From Candidatus Neomicrothrix sp. UBA814 (GTDB lineage Bacteria; Actinomycetota; Acidimicrobiia; Acidimicrobiales; Poriferisodalaceae): a stretch of DNA of 64,000 nt. The translations under genes were made by a program, and so were the position numbers. The notes beneath the pieces were generated by a model. The model was not told where the DNA came from, did no database searches, and saw nothing but the letters and a program-made list of their open reading frames with translations. Of this stretch, positions 44,088 to 52,231 are shown piece after piece. The stretch spans positions 124,001-188,000 of the forward strand of contig DBIA01000017.1 in assembly GCA_002296525.1 (NCBI GenBank), written 5' to 3'. Position 1 is the stretch's first letter. Each line of letters begins with the position of its first letter.

Positions 44088-45263
44088 TTAAACGATTTGA
44101 GTCCAACTAAGCTCGGCCGCCGCCGCAGAGTTGTTGACTGCGTTTTCGAAGTCTTGGACTGTGGCATCAGAGCTTCTAAGTTGAGGATCAAGTGACCACC
44201 TGCGTGCTTCGGCAAGATTTGTTTCAGTAACCCATCTTGGCAGAGGAGTCGGTCCGCGTACTTCCCGCGACGACTCCAAGAACACCCACCCCTGTGACAG
44301 CTGAGAAATATGGCCCCCATCAAGAGAGGTTGAGCATGGGAGTCGACCCACAAGGCCATTAGTCGCGTCAAAGGCCAACGGAAAATGAGGCCTGTTTTTG
44401 TGAGCGAATGCCGCGTCCAAATAGCCGTCTCCGGGGAGAGTGAATAAGCCATGTTCTCCATCTGCGGTTAATGGTTGATGAATCAGAACAGTCGTAGCTT
44501 GATCGGCTATAGCGCTGTAGACATGATTTCCGCAGCCCACGACCCGTCCGTCAACAATTTCGGTATCGATTCGATCGAGCAGCGAATGGGGTCGACGTTT
44601 AAGGCGGGTCAGGGCATTAGCAGTACGACTGAAAACCAAAGCTTTCTGCCCCCTGTCAACGAACTCACGAAGAAGAACATCAGCCATGTGTCGCGCAGCA
44701 GGTCCCTTTGCGCGCAAGTGTTCCCACGCGTATGGCGACAATAAATCAGCATTCTCTGTCACTGCATTTACGTCTATGTCGTAGTCAAGAGCAACTACCC
44801 GAAACGCTGGTGTGTTCGGTTGCCGAGTTCGATTAATCGCCCAAACCGCCCTCAGAACATCGAGATACTCAACGTACGCGAAATGATGCCTCAATCCCCA
44901 ACGAAATAAGGCCGAACGTGCGATTCCCTCATCAAATTGTTGTGCTGTCACCAACTCATCGAGCAACGACTGGTCATCAACACAGGCCCATTCGACGGCG
45001 AGCAGATTTACACCGGCTCCATTCACAGCAGGTATAAGTTCCTGCATGAAAATTCCTGTTTTCCGTGATGGGGAATTGTGACCCACAAACACAATTTCAT
45101 GATGAGTGAAAAGATTGGCAACGTATTTAATTGGTTCGCTTCCAGTCAAAGAAATTTCATCAATCACCGATGCGAGATGTCCATGGTCAATTGATGGAAG
45201 ACGACGACGCTGCCGGAAATGTTCGATCGTTTCGAACATAGCGTCATCTTCAGAAACACTCAC
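44088..45263 (-). CDS. Protein of uncertain family, TIKI/EreA/ChaN-like; first of tandem pair
   Basis: 391 residues. Landmarks shared with the gene after it are I-V-F-V-G-H-N, L-L-A-V-E-W, F-A-Y-V-E-Y-L-D-V-L-R-A-V-W-A-I-N and F-R-V-V-A-L-D-Y. Spacing is nearly the same in both, so they are an old tandem duplication. The superfamily guess rests on fold-like motif order only. Start uncertain: GTG 45263, ATG 45239 or TTG 45287; none has a strong ribosome site. First gene of the operon with the HAD and Nudix genes; divergent from mshC. Confidence 0.6.
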   Translation of the reverse strand: MSVSEDDAMFETIEHFRQRRRLPSIDHGHLASVIDEISLTGSEPIKYVANLFTHHEIVFVGHNSPSRKTGIFMQELIPAVNGAGVNLLAVEWACVDDQSLLDELVTAQQFDEGIARSALFRWGLRHHFAYVEYLDVLRAVWAINRTRQPNTPAFRVVALDYDIDVNAVTENADLLSPYAWEHLRAKGPAARHMADVLLREFVDRGQKALVFSRTANALTRLKRRPHSLLDRIDTEIVDGRVVGCGNHVYSAIADQATTVLIHQPLTADGEHGLFTLPGDGYLDAAFAHKNRPHFPLAFDATNGLVGRLPCSTSLDGGHISQLSQGWVFLESSREVRGPTPLPRWVTETNLAEARRWSLDPQLRSSDATVQDFENAVNNSAAAAELSWTQIV

Positions 45264-45399
45264 CTGACTGAGAGTACCCAGCAACAAAGCTGCATCAACA
45301 TCCGTGCTCTGATATTCAACTCCTATATCGGTGCTAGCTGGGGTGTGTCCGACCTAGTGTGAAAGTGGTGTGTTCACAGGTCGAGGAAGTGATATTTGG

Positions 45400-46566
45400 A
45401 TGACTATGCGTCTTTATGACACCGCCCATCAAGCCGTGGTTGACCTGGAGCTAGATAATCACGTCCGCATGTACGTGTGTGGCATCACTCCCTATGACTC
45501 AACGCACTTAGGCCACGCAGCTACATATCTGACCTATGACCTCATTATTCGAAGACTCGAGGATCTTGGCCACACCGTGGAGATGGTGAGGAATGTCACA
45601 GACGTAGACGACAGCATCTTGCCCAAGGCGCGGGAACTTGGAATCGATTTCCTTCAACTAGCCGAACAGGAAATGGAACGCTTTGGGAAAGATATGGACG
45701 CCCTAAATATGCGCCCCGCGAACTTTGAACCTCGGGCTACTGAATCCATAGACAGCATGCTCGACCTGATCCAGCAACTCCAAGATGGCGGCCATACCTA
45801 TGTGAGTGAGGGGACAACATACTTTGATGTAACAACCTTTCCTTCGTTTGGAAAGCTGTCACATCTCACTGAAACAGAGATGAAAGAACTCGCTGCTGAG
45901 AGAGGTGGAAATCCGGACAACCCTGCTCAACGAAATCCACTTGACTTTGTTTTGTGGCAGCCCAGCGCAGAAGATGAACCCAAATGGGATTCGCCCTTCG
46001 GGATCGGTCGCCCCGGATGGCATATCGAGTGTTCGGCCATGTGCATGAATGCACTAGGACAGACAATCGATATTCATGGTGGCGGAGGTGACTTAATTTT
46101 TCCGCATCATGAATGCGAGATTGCACAAAGCGAAGCGGTTAACGGATCGCCCTTTAGTCGCTATTGGGTCCATGCAGGTCTAGTTGCGTATCAGGGAACA
46201 AAGATGTCTAAGTCACTAGGCAATTTGGTGTTTGTCTCTGATTTGCGCGAGGAGATTGACCCTAGAGCAATCCGCCTAGCATTGATGGCCCATCACTACC
46301 GATCAGATTTCGAATGGTTCGATGATGAAGGACCCAAAGCACAAACTGATCTTGACCTGCTCATTGAGGCGTGCGCTATCACCAAGCCGATCAGCGATGG
46401 GCAGTTGATGGACGAAGTGCGTGAAGCTCTCGACGATGATCTCAATGCGCCACGAGCTCGGGAACTCCTACTTAACTCGGCCCGAACTATTCTTGACGAC
46501 TCATCTCAACGACACGAAAGTTGTGTCGCGGCCGCGGCCGCTTTGTGTGGAATCGAAATTCGGTAG
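45400..46566 (+). CDS. mshC: Cysteine:GlcN-Ins ligase (mycothiol synthesis)
   Basis: Class I cysteinyl-tRNA-synthetase-like ligase, 388 residues. The C-G-I-T-P-Y-D-S-T-H-L-G-H-A form of the HIGH region is that of MshC rather than CysRS (C-G-P-T-V-Y-D). The zinc ligands include the Cys of Y-V-C-G and those in H-I-E-C-S and H-H-E-C-E. The K-M-S-K-S loop is intact. There is no anticodon-binding domain. It joins Cys to glucosaminyl-inositol in mycothiol synthesis. Start ATG 45400 or 45406. Marks the organism as a mycothiol-making actinobacterium. Confidence 0.88.
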   Translation: MTMRLYDTAHQAVVDLELDNHVRMYVCGITPYDSTHLGHAATYLTYDLIIRRLEDLGHTVEMVRNVTDVDDSILPKARELGIDFLQLAEQEMERFGKDMDALNMRPANFEPRATESIDSMLDLIQQLQDGGHTYVSEGTTYFDVTTFPSFGKLSHLTETEMKELAAERGGNPDNPAQRNPLDFVLWQPSAEDEPKWDSPFGIGRPGWHIECSAMCMNALGQTIDIHGGGGDLIFPHHECEIAQSEAVNGSPFSRYWVHAGLVAYQGTKMSKSLGNLVFVSDLREEIDPRAIRLALMAHHYRSDFEWFDDEGPKAQTDLDLLIEACAITKPISDGQLMDEVREALDDDLNAPRARELLLNSARTILDDSSQRHESCVAAAAALCGIEIR

Positions 46567-46623
46567 TCACGTGTTTTCGTGAGCTACCCGATCACGCTGC
46601 CCAGCGGGGTTAGCCTGTGAACA

Positions 46624-47460
46624 ATGCAGTCAATAGCGATAGTGAACCAAAAGGGAGGAGTGGGTAAGACAACCATCACTCTCGGCATCGCTGAAGCTGC
46701 CGCTGCGTCGGGTAACCGCGTGCTGGTGGTCGATCTTGACCCGCAAGCAAACGCATCGAGTGGCTTGGGAATCTGGAATGGCTCCCCGTCAATCGATGAT
46801 GTGATGTCGGAGCCTCGAGCTGGTTCGGCCGCTGAAGCTATCTGTTCATCTCGTTGGCCTGAGGAACAATCGCGACCCGATCTCATTCCAGGTAGCCACT
46901 TGCTAGCCAATCGCGAGGCGCAGTTAGCAGCGGACCCCGTGGGAGCTCAAGACCGTCTGCAGCTAGCGCTCGCGGGGATTGACTACGATCTCGTGATAAT
47001 CGACTGTCCGCCCTCACTTGGACTTCTGTCCATTAACGGACTGTTCGCAGCCGAACGCACCGTTATTGTTACGGAACCCGCTGCATGGGCTGCCGATGGC
47101 GTCGACCTAATGCACAACACTGTTGAGCGAGTAGCCGGCCGTTTAGGAAGGCCGAAACTTGCTGGAATCGTCGTCAACCGAGTTGGACGAACCAGAGATA
47201 ATCGCTATTGGTGTGAGCAGCTCCAAGAACGATTTAATGGTTTACTGCTCCCGCAAATCCAGTTAAGAGCAGCGGTCGCCGAAGCATCGGGACAATCCAC
47301 GACCCTGCGGGCATTAGGTAAACGACCAGGTGCTGCGGAGGCCGCTTCGCAATTTGACGCATTGTGGGGATCTCTTAACAGTCGCCCAGGCTTGGATGTC
47401 ATTGACGAACATCTTGACGAGCTTCCCCATAGTTCAACGACCATTACTAGCGAGACATGA
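46624..47460 (+). CDS. ParA family ATPase
   Basis: P-loop ATPase of 278 residues with the deviant Walker A K-G-G-V-G-K-T-T near residue 10, L-D-P-Q-A-N (switch I) and I-I-D-C-P-P (Walker B). This is the Soj/ParA layout. No parB or parS-like cluster is near, so this may be an orphan that positions something other than the origin. A small membrane protein gene follows by 10 bp with a strong ribosome site. Confidence 0.88.
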   Translation: MQSIAIVNQKGGVGKTTITLGIAEAAAASGNRVLVVDLDPQANASSGLGIWNGSPSIDDVMSEPRAGSAAEAICSSRWPEEQSRPDLIPGSHLLANREAQLAADPVGAQDRLQLALAGIDYDLVIIDCPPSLGLLSINGLFAAERTVIVTEPAAWAADGVDLMHNTVERVAGRLGRPKLAGIVVNRVGRTRDNRYWCEQLQERFNGLLLPQIQLRAAVAEASGQSTTLRALGKRPGAAEAASQFDALWGSLNSRPGLDVIDEHLDELPHSSTTITSET

Positions 47461-47470
47461 AGGAGGGGTG

Positions 47471-47767
47471 ATGCCTGGCTATGACCCCAACCGACCACGA
47501 CCCAATGGCGGCGACCCGTTTACTGGGTTGCCCGGTGACTTGCCGGTCAATAAACCAGATTCCGAAACGCGCGCACCCAGCGTGAACGAACCAGATTTGA
47601 CGGTAACAGGCGCAGCGGAAGACGAAACTGAGACGACGCTGCAAGCCGTACCCCAGGCGGTGCCCCCATTGGACCGAAGAGTGCCGTTGATGGCAGTCAT
47701 CGGAGGTCTATGTGGTTTCGCGATCGTTGCGTTCATCATCCGACGCATGGCTAGAAAAGATCAATGA
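47471..47767 (+). CDS. Small single-pass membrane protein
   Basis: 98 residues: a Pro- and acid-rich, apparently disordered N-terminal part of about 68 residues, then one hydrophobic helix (from L-M-A-V-I-G-G to F-I-I) and a short basic tail R-R-M-A-R-K. The charge pattern suggests the tail is cytoplasmic. AAGGAGGGG just before ATG 47471. No family recognised. Its place behind parA suggests it could be that ATPase's membrane partner (inference). Confidence 0.7.
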   Translation: MPGYDPNRPRPNGGDPFTGLPGDLPVNKPDSETRAPSVNEPDLTVTGAAEDETETTLQAVPQAVPPLDRRVPLMAVIGGLCGFAIVAFIIRRMARKDQ

Positions 47768-47806
47768 CGACGATCACCGTCCCTCCCTTGGTCCAGAATT
47801 AAAGCT

Positions 47807-48616
47807 GTGCCTTCCGCTCCATCTGAGTCTCAGTCGTTTCGCCCCCGGCACCTAAGCCCCAGTTCTGCCTCAACTTTCAGGCAATGTCCGCGACGATGGA
47901 AGTTGAGATACATCGACAAGCTGCCCGACCCAAAAGGAGAAGCAGCAGTTCTAGGGACCTTTGTTCACGAAATCCTGGAGCACCTCTTAACTCTCCAGCC
48001 TGATCACCGATCGATTGATGCAGCCAAAAAGATCGCGCGCGAGTTGTGGGACCAGGTTCTCGAAGACGAAGACTTTCAGGCGTTGGCATTCTCTGACGAT
48101 GACGCAAAAGAATTTCGGTGGAAGGCGTGGAGACTCATCGAAAAGTATTTCGCAATTGAAGACCCCACCCGAGTCGATGTCCTAAGAGCTGAACAAGAGC
48201 TGGCAGTTGAAATTGCAGGCGTCCCATTTTTTGGAATCGTGGATCTGACCGAGCAAATTTCAGATGGAATAAGAGTTGTTGACTACAAGACAGGGAAGGC
48301 ACCTAGTAGCCGATTTGTGGAGGACAAACTCTCCCAGGTTTGGCTGTATGCGGCCGCGTTAGCCGAGCAAAAAGTCGAAGTTTCAGAGGTTCGTCTCATG
48401 TATTTGACGAGCGGGTCGATAGATCGACCCATCGACTCGCAAGCAGTTTCACAAGCAGTCAGCTCACACCGTGAAACCTGGGATGACCTCTGTCAGGCAA
48501 TCGATATACAGCAATTTCCATACAAGACTGGTCCTCTATGCAACTGGTGCCCGTACTTGGATCATTGCCCCGAAGGTGCGGTCGAAGCTGAGAGACGTTA
48601 TGGGCCTCGCAGTTGA
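47807..48616 (+). CDS. RecB-like PD-(D/E)XK nuclease with Fe-S cluster
   Basis: 269 residues. The nuclease core is H in G-T-F-V-H-E, then D in G-I-V-D-L, and D-Y-K-T-G-K. Four Cys (one in F-R-Q-C-P-R-R-W at the N-terminus, three in C-N-W-C-P-Y-L-D-H-C at the C-terminus) are placed as in Cas4/AddB-type iron-staple nucleases. It is a stand-alone actinobacterial RecB-like protein, not part of a CRISPR locus, as no cas genes or repeats are present. GTG 47807, no clear ribosome site. mutM follows by 17 bp. Confidence 0.88.
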   Translation: MPSAPSESQSFRPRHLSPSSASTFRQCPRRWKLRYIDKLPDPKGEAAVLGTFVHEILEHLLTLQPDHRSIDAAKKIARELWDQVLEDEDFQALAFSDDDAKEFRWKAWRLIEKYFAIEDPTRVDVLRAEQELAVEIAGVPFFGIVDLTEQISDGIRVVDYKTGKAPSSRFVEDKLSQVWLYAAALAEQKVEVSEVRLMYLTSGSIDRPIDSQAVSQAVSSHRETWDDLCQAIDIQQFPYKTGPLCNWCPYLDHCPEGAVEAERRYGPRS

Positions 48617-48633
48617 AATAAGACATAACTGAC

Positions 48634-49443
48634 GTGCCTGAGCTTCCTGAAGTCGAGACAATACGTCGCCAGCTCGGCCCAAAAATATTGAACCGAACAG
48701 TCATCTCAGCAGGGAGTCATGAATCAGCGAAGTTTTTGCCAGCTCGTAAAACCAAAGGAAAACGATTTCTAACACTGCGCAGACGAGGAAAATATTTATT
48801 GGCCGAACTTGACGACCAAAGTGAACTGGTAGTTCACCTTGGAATGACGGGCCAGTTAAAGATCGTGGAAACCGAAGATCAACGATCCTTCGGATCGAAC
48901 TATGAGCGAGCCTGGTGGGTACTAGACAACAACAACACCATCATCTTTAAAGATGTTCGGAGATTCGGACGAATCGCGTTGGTGAAGAAAGGCGATTACT
49001 CCCAAATACCCACTCTTCGAGACATGGGGCCCGAACCGTTTTCACCCGATTTAACCAGCGAAGATTTGTGGCGCAGAACCAAGGGTCGTAAACAAAGAAT
49101 CAAGACCCAACTCCTCGGTCAGCGAGTTATTGCCGGCGTCGGGAATATCTACGCGGATGAAGCGCTCTTCTATGCGGGAATCAACCCTTCGGTTCGATCG
49201 ATCACGCGCGCTCAAGCAGAAAGACTTCTTCAGAGCTTGCAGATGGTCTTCTCACAGGCCATCGAGAAGGGCGGAACCACACTCCGCGACTACCGAAACT
49301 TAGACGGAGCGGGTTCCAATCAGGACTATCTCCATTGCTACGGACGATCAGGCCTGCCCTGCCATAAGTGTGGCTCTGTCCTCCGGTCCCGAATAATTGA
49401 CGCCCGCTCAACCACCTGGTGTCCCGTGTGTCAGAAGCGCTAA
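48634..49443 (+). CDS. mutM: Formamidopyrimidine-DNA glycosylase
   Basis: Fpg/MutM of 269 residues, the bifunctional glycosylase/AP lyase that removes 8-oxoguanine. The N-terminal P-E-L-P-E carries the catalytic Pro and Glu. The conserved Lys lies in R-G-K-Y-L, the H2TH region contains G-V-G-N-I-Y-A-D-E-A-L-F, and the zinc finger is C-x3... H-K-C... C-P-V-C. GTG start at 48634. A Nei-type relative lies next to it on the other strand. Confidence 0.95.
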   Translation: MPELPEVETIRRQLGPKILNRTVISAGSHESAKFLPARKTKGKRFLTLRRRGKYLLAELDDQSELVVHLGMTGQLKIVETEDQRSFGSNYERAWWVLDNNNTIIFKDVRRFGRIALVKKGDYSQIPTLRDMGPEPFSPDLTSEDLWRRTKGRKQRIKTQLLGQRVIAGVGNIYADEALFYAGINPSVRSITRAQAERLLQSLQMVFSQAIEKGGTTLRDYRNLDGAGSNQDYLHCYGRSGLPCHKCGSVLRSRIIDARSTTWCPVCQKR

Positions 49444-49487
49444 ACAGCCCCGAATAATCCGTGCCGGATAGGCAGTTGACTTACTCA

Positions 49488-50279
49488 TCATCTGCTTTGA
49501 CATTTATCGCACCACCAACAACTCCTGCCAGCAAATGCGCCGATCCGGATTGGAGAACCGCACCGTCGACACGGTCGATCCTCCCGCTTGTACACATACA
49601 AAGAATCCTTGCGCTTGAGTCGTCCAGGTGTTTTCCCACCATCCTCTTTACTCACGGTAACGATGCGGTTCAGCCGAACTCCTTGACGTAACTGGGAGAC
49701 CGACAGATCCCAAAGGTCAGCTATCTCACCCGCTTTCAGGTCACAAGCTGGCCGTTCGGGATTAATGCCGAGCAAGAAAAGAAACTCGGCCCTGTAGACG
49801 TTGCCAATGCCAGCGATGACAGACTGGTCGAGTAAGGCAATAGCAATAGGGGTCTTCTTCTTTTCCAACGCGATAGCGAAGTCTTCACAACGGCTTCCTC
49901 GACGGAGTGGATCCGGTCCGAGAGCATCTGTTACCGAAATGAATTCTTCGATTTCGATCAATCCACATTTTTGTGGACCCGTGAGGTGCCAAGCCCGTTG
50001 TCCTTCCAAGCGAAGACGAACCGTTTCAGAAGGCGAAACGTCAAAAGGATGTGGCCTGAACTTCCCTATCAACCCAAGGTGGATGTGCAAGATCAGCTCC
50101 CCAGAAAAATGGAGAAACAAATGTTTGCCCCACGCCTCGCTGCTCGAAAGAAGCTTCCCGTCAATCAGAGAAGCTCCGCGCTCAAAACGACCCTGGGGAG
50201 AACTAGCGCCGACTGGTCCCTGGAGTAGGTCCGCGCGCAAATCTTTAGCTAGTCGATGAATAGTATGACCCTCTGGCAC
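49488..50279 (-). CDS. Endonuclease VIII-like DNA glycosylase (Nei type)
   Basis: Fpg/Nei family protein of 263 residues. After the start it reads P-E-G-H-T-I-H-R-L-A, the Nei form of the catalytic N-terminus. G-I-G-N-V-Y-R-A-E-F-L-F is in the H2TH region and C-R-R-C plus C-D-K-C make the zinc finger. It removes oxidised pyrimidines and cleaves AP sites. The start must be GTG 50279, because the catalytic Pro has to be residue 2; the much longer open frame upstream is antisense to the P1 peptidase gene. Confidence 0.9.
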   Translation of the reverse strand: MPEGHTIHRLAKDLRADLLQGPVGASSPQGRFERGASLIDGKLLSSSEAWGKHLFLHFSGELILHIHLGLIGKFRPHPFDVSPSETVRLRLEGQRAWHLTGPQKCGLIEIEEFISVTDALGPDPLRRGSRCEDFAIALEKKKTPIAIALLDQSVIAGIGNVYRAEFLFLLGINPERPACDLKAGEIADLWDLSVSQLRQGVRLNRIVTVSKEDGGKTPGRLKRKDSLYVYKREDRPCRRCGSPIRIGAFAGRSCWWCDKCQSR

Positions 50280-50319
50280 CGTAATATTTCTAATGCGCGC
50301 GCAAACATAAGGGCGACAT

Positions 50320-51222
50320 ATGGCACTAGGAATTGAACAGGTCATGGTCGGATGCTGGACTGACGATGAAAACGCGACTGGAGTCACGGTGATCCTCCCA
50401 CCCAAGGGATCGCTAGGCGCGATAGCAGTTCGGGGTGGCGCTCCAGGTACCCGCGAGGCCGCTGCATTAGGGCCGACCGGATCGGGAGAGGAATGCCATG
50501 CCGTTGTTCTATGTGGCAACAGTGTTTTCGGATTAGCGGCCGCAGACGGCGTAGTCCAATGGTGTGTGGAAAACAACAGAGGTCTTGAGTTGGCCTCTGC
50601 GATAGTGCCAGTGGTGGGTGCAGCGGTCGTCTTCGATTTGATTGGCCCTGATAACCCTCGACCAGGTCCCACAGCTGGCCGTATGGCCTGTGAGGCAGCG
50701 ACCAACGCGGAACCGGACTCTGGCCGCATAGGGGTAGGTAGGGGGTGCACAGTTGGGAAAGCAGCAGGTCGCGCATACGCCTCCCCCGGAGGCCAGGGGA
50801 TAAGCATCGTCCAGTCTGGAGATCTGGTCGTGGGAGCAATCGTCGCAGTAAATGCATTCGGCGATGTCCTAAACAGCGACGGATCAGTGCTTAAGGGATC
50901 GTCTGCAGCCCCAGAGAATCCTCGTTACCCGGCTGCATCAATCGAAGAAGTAGCTGGTTGGGAAGCGGGCGAAGAAAAAGCAAATACGACTATTGGTTGT
51001 TTAGTCACCAACGCTCGACTAACTAAAGCCGAAGCTTGTCGGGTCGCTGACTTATCGCACACCGGGATCGCTCGGACAATTGACCCGCCACATACAGCCG
51101 TTGATGGCGATGCTCTTTTCTTGCTCGCCACTCAAGAAATAGCAGCGATTCCCGATCAGGTCGCTGCGCTTGGATCCCAGGCAGTGTCTCAAGCAATTCG
51201 AAACGCTGTGCAAGAAACCTAG
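50320..51222 (+). CDS. P1 family peptidase (DmpA-like)
   Basis: N-terminal-nucleophile peptidase of 300 residues in the DmpA/L-aminopeptidase family. G-N-S-V-F-G-L-A-A-A-D-G and N-A-F-G-D-V are family blocks. The presumed self-processing site lies in N-T-T-I-G-C-L-V-T-N-A, with Thr instead of Ser as nucleophile. Cleavage there would give alpha and beta chains. Substrates are short peptides or beta-amino amides; unknown here. Start ATG 50320, divergent from nei by 40 bp. Confidence 0.88.
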   Translation: MALGIEQVMVGCWTDDENATGVTVILPPKGSLGAIAVRGGAPGTREAAALGPTGSGEECHAVVLCGNSVFGLAAADGVVQWCVENNRGLELASAIVPVVGAAVVFDLIGPDNPRPGPTAGRMACEAATNAEPDSGRIGVGRGCTVGKAAGRAYASPGGQGISIVQSGDLVVGAIVAVNAFGDVLNSDGSVLKGSSAAPENPRYPAASIEEVAGWEAGEEKANTTIGCLVTNARLTKAEACRVADLSHTGIARTIDPPHTAVDGDALFLLATQEIAAIPDQVAALGSQAVSQAIRNAVQET

Positions 51223-51289
51223 GCAAATAAAGTTTCATTCGTAGCTGCCACCCTCGCACTGAGTGAATGTGTCACCATCTGTTCACCAG

Positions 51290-51305
51290 AGAAAGGAGGT
51301 GGTCC
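51290..51305 (+). promoter_or_regulatory. Extended Shine-Dalgarno (full 16S 3'-tail complement)
   Basis: AGAAAGGAGGTGGTCC complements the 3' tail of 16S rRNA (the canonical complement is AGAAAGGAGGTGATCC) across 16 bases with a single G-U pair. No other gene in the window that I examined has more than about 8 matching bases. It lies 11 nt (from GGAGG) before a 13-codon ORF. Confidence 0.55.
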
Positions 51306-51310
51306 ATACA

Positions 51311-51352
51311 ATGCCGTTACTTAAGAGGACTCTGGAGGTGGTCGGACGCTGA
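51311..51352 (+). CDS. 13-codon ORF behind an extended Shine-Dalgarno
   Basis: ATG at 51311 to TGA at 51350-51352, encoding M-P-L-L-K-R-T-L-E-V-V-G-R. It is in the only gap above 300 bp (51223-51584), between the P1 peptidase gene and a strong terminator. A leader peptide, a ribosome-trapping RNA or a tiny protein are all possible. No family is recognised and there is no downstream gene on this strand before the terminator. The rest of the gap (51353-51504) holds a hairpin CCTGAC-CTTC-GTCAGG near 51470 and no other ORF I can support. Confidence 0.3.
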   Translation: MPLLKRTLEVVGR

Positions 51353-51504
51353 GGCGGCCTGCCAACTTGGGAGGAAGCCTCTTTCCTTAATTGAGGAATA
51401 GGTGGCGACTCCAAATCCGGACCATCCCGCCTGACGATGTGCGTGTCGGTCCTCGCGCAACAAAGCCCTGACCTTCGTCAGGCACAACATCTCAGGTGTA
51501 AACA

Positions 51505-51540
51505 GGCGCCCTCGTTACCAAACGAGGGCGCCAGTCTTTT
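51505..51540 (+). terminator. Strong Rho-independent terminator
   Basis: Perfect 12-bp stem GGCGCCCTCGTT / AACGAGGGCGCC (51505-51516 with 51521-51532), ACCA loop, then AGTCTTTT. It ends the transcript that comes from the P1 peptidase or from the small-ORF region. It may also stop transcription from the minus side, though the convergent YjbR gene ends at 51585. Confidence 0.85.
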
Positions 51541-51584
51541 CACTGACTCCACCGGCTACAAAAACACAAGTCCTTATGAGGAAA

Positions 51585-51953
51585 CTAACTCAGGCCCTTG
51601 ACTTGACCTTGAAGACGTAACTTCAGTGCTTTAGGCAGATTGTCGACAACGAGGTCGTAGCTGTCTTCGATCCATTCTTGGATATCCGTCATAGGAACGG
51701 AACCATCAAGGAAAACCCTGTTCCAATGCTTTTTATGAAAATTGCTGGCTCGCACAGCTGAATATTTGCGTCTTAACGACTCTGCTCGTTCGGGTTCGCA
51801 CTTAACTGTTAACGAGAGACGATCCGACTGAACGGGCAATAAAGCAAACATCTTTCCCCCCACCTTGAACACGGAAACATGATCACCGAAAGGGAAGTCT
51901 TCAACAGCTTCAGGCTGACTCAAACAGAAATCGACTAATTGTTTCCGTGTCAT
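51585..51953 (-). CDS. MmcQ/YjbR family protein
   Basis: 122-residue protein with the CyaY-like fold of YjbR, a probable DNA-binding or regulatory family of unclear role. Typical features: F-P-F-G at the N-terminus, then V-F-K-V-G-G-K-M-F-A, and H-W-N-R-V-F-L-D-G-S-V-P near the end. GGAG five bases before ATG 51953 decides the start over ATG-less upstream codons. Divergent from the zinc-ribbon gene. Confidence 0.85.
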   Translation of the reverse strand: MTRKQLVDFCLSQPEAVEDFPFGDHVSVFKVGGKMFALLPVQSDRLSLTVKCEPERAESLRRKYSAVRASNFHKKHWNRVFLDGSVPMTDIQEWIEDSYDLVVDNLPKALKLRLQGQVKGLS

Positions 51954-52001
51954 CCAGACTCCATTCCCCAATTACAGCACCAGGGGTGTCATGATGCGCA
52001 A

Positions 52002-52199
52002 GTGACCTCAACCGACGAAGAGACCGAATTTAGTTGCCCACGCTGTTCCGGGTCTGTTCGAGAGAGGTTCTATGGCCCCTGTATGTCATGTCGCGAAGAA
52101 CTCAGAGAACTTTTTGCCGGAAGCCAGAACGAAGTCGAACCCCAACGATATGAACCCAAGATGAATGTGACCCCTAACGCTGTCGCAACCAAAGAATAA
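52002..52199 (+). CDS. Small actinobacterial zinc-ribbon protein
   Basis: About 65 residues from GTG 52002. It has a C-P-R-C... C-M-S-C zinc ribbon with the conserved E-R-F-Y-G-P between the two pairs, and ends Y-E-P-K-M-N-V-T-P-N-A-V-A-T-K-E. I recall this ending from conserved actinobacterial proteins of unknown function. The start is not certain, as no ribosome site stands out. A piece of its 3' end is repeated after the nitroreductase gene. Confidence 0.7.
   Translation: MTSTDEETEFSCPRCSGSVRERFYGPCMSCREELRELFAGSQNEVEPQRYEPKMNVTPNAVATKE
52177..52195 (+). repeat. 19-bp direct repeat, copy 1 (3' end of zinc-ribbon gene)
   Basis: ACGCTGTCGCAACCAAAGA, coding for the C-terminal A-V-A-T-K-E of the zinc-ribbon protein. 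An exact second copy lies at 52909-52927, so the two flank the nitroreductase gene. Confidence 0.7.
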
Positions 52200-52231
52200 G
52201 ATCTCCGCCGACCCGACAGGAGTTTTGAAGC

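Noticed and set aside
46624..47460. Plasmid or chromosome partition locus
   Set aside because: No parB, parS cluster or replication gene is near.
47807..48616. Cas4 of a CRISPR system
   Set aside because: No cas1, cas2 or repeat array anywhere in the window; stand-alone RecB-like nucleases are common in Actinobacteria.
50280..50807. N-terminal extension of the Nei protein
   Set aside because: The catalytic Pro must be residue 2 after GTG 50279, and the extension is antisense to the P1 peptidase.
51350..51352. TGA of the 13-codon ORF as a fourth Sec codon
   Set aside because: Reading on gives only 13 more residues without a redox motif or known family before the next stop.
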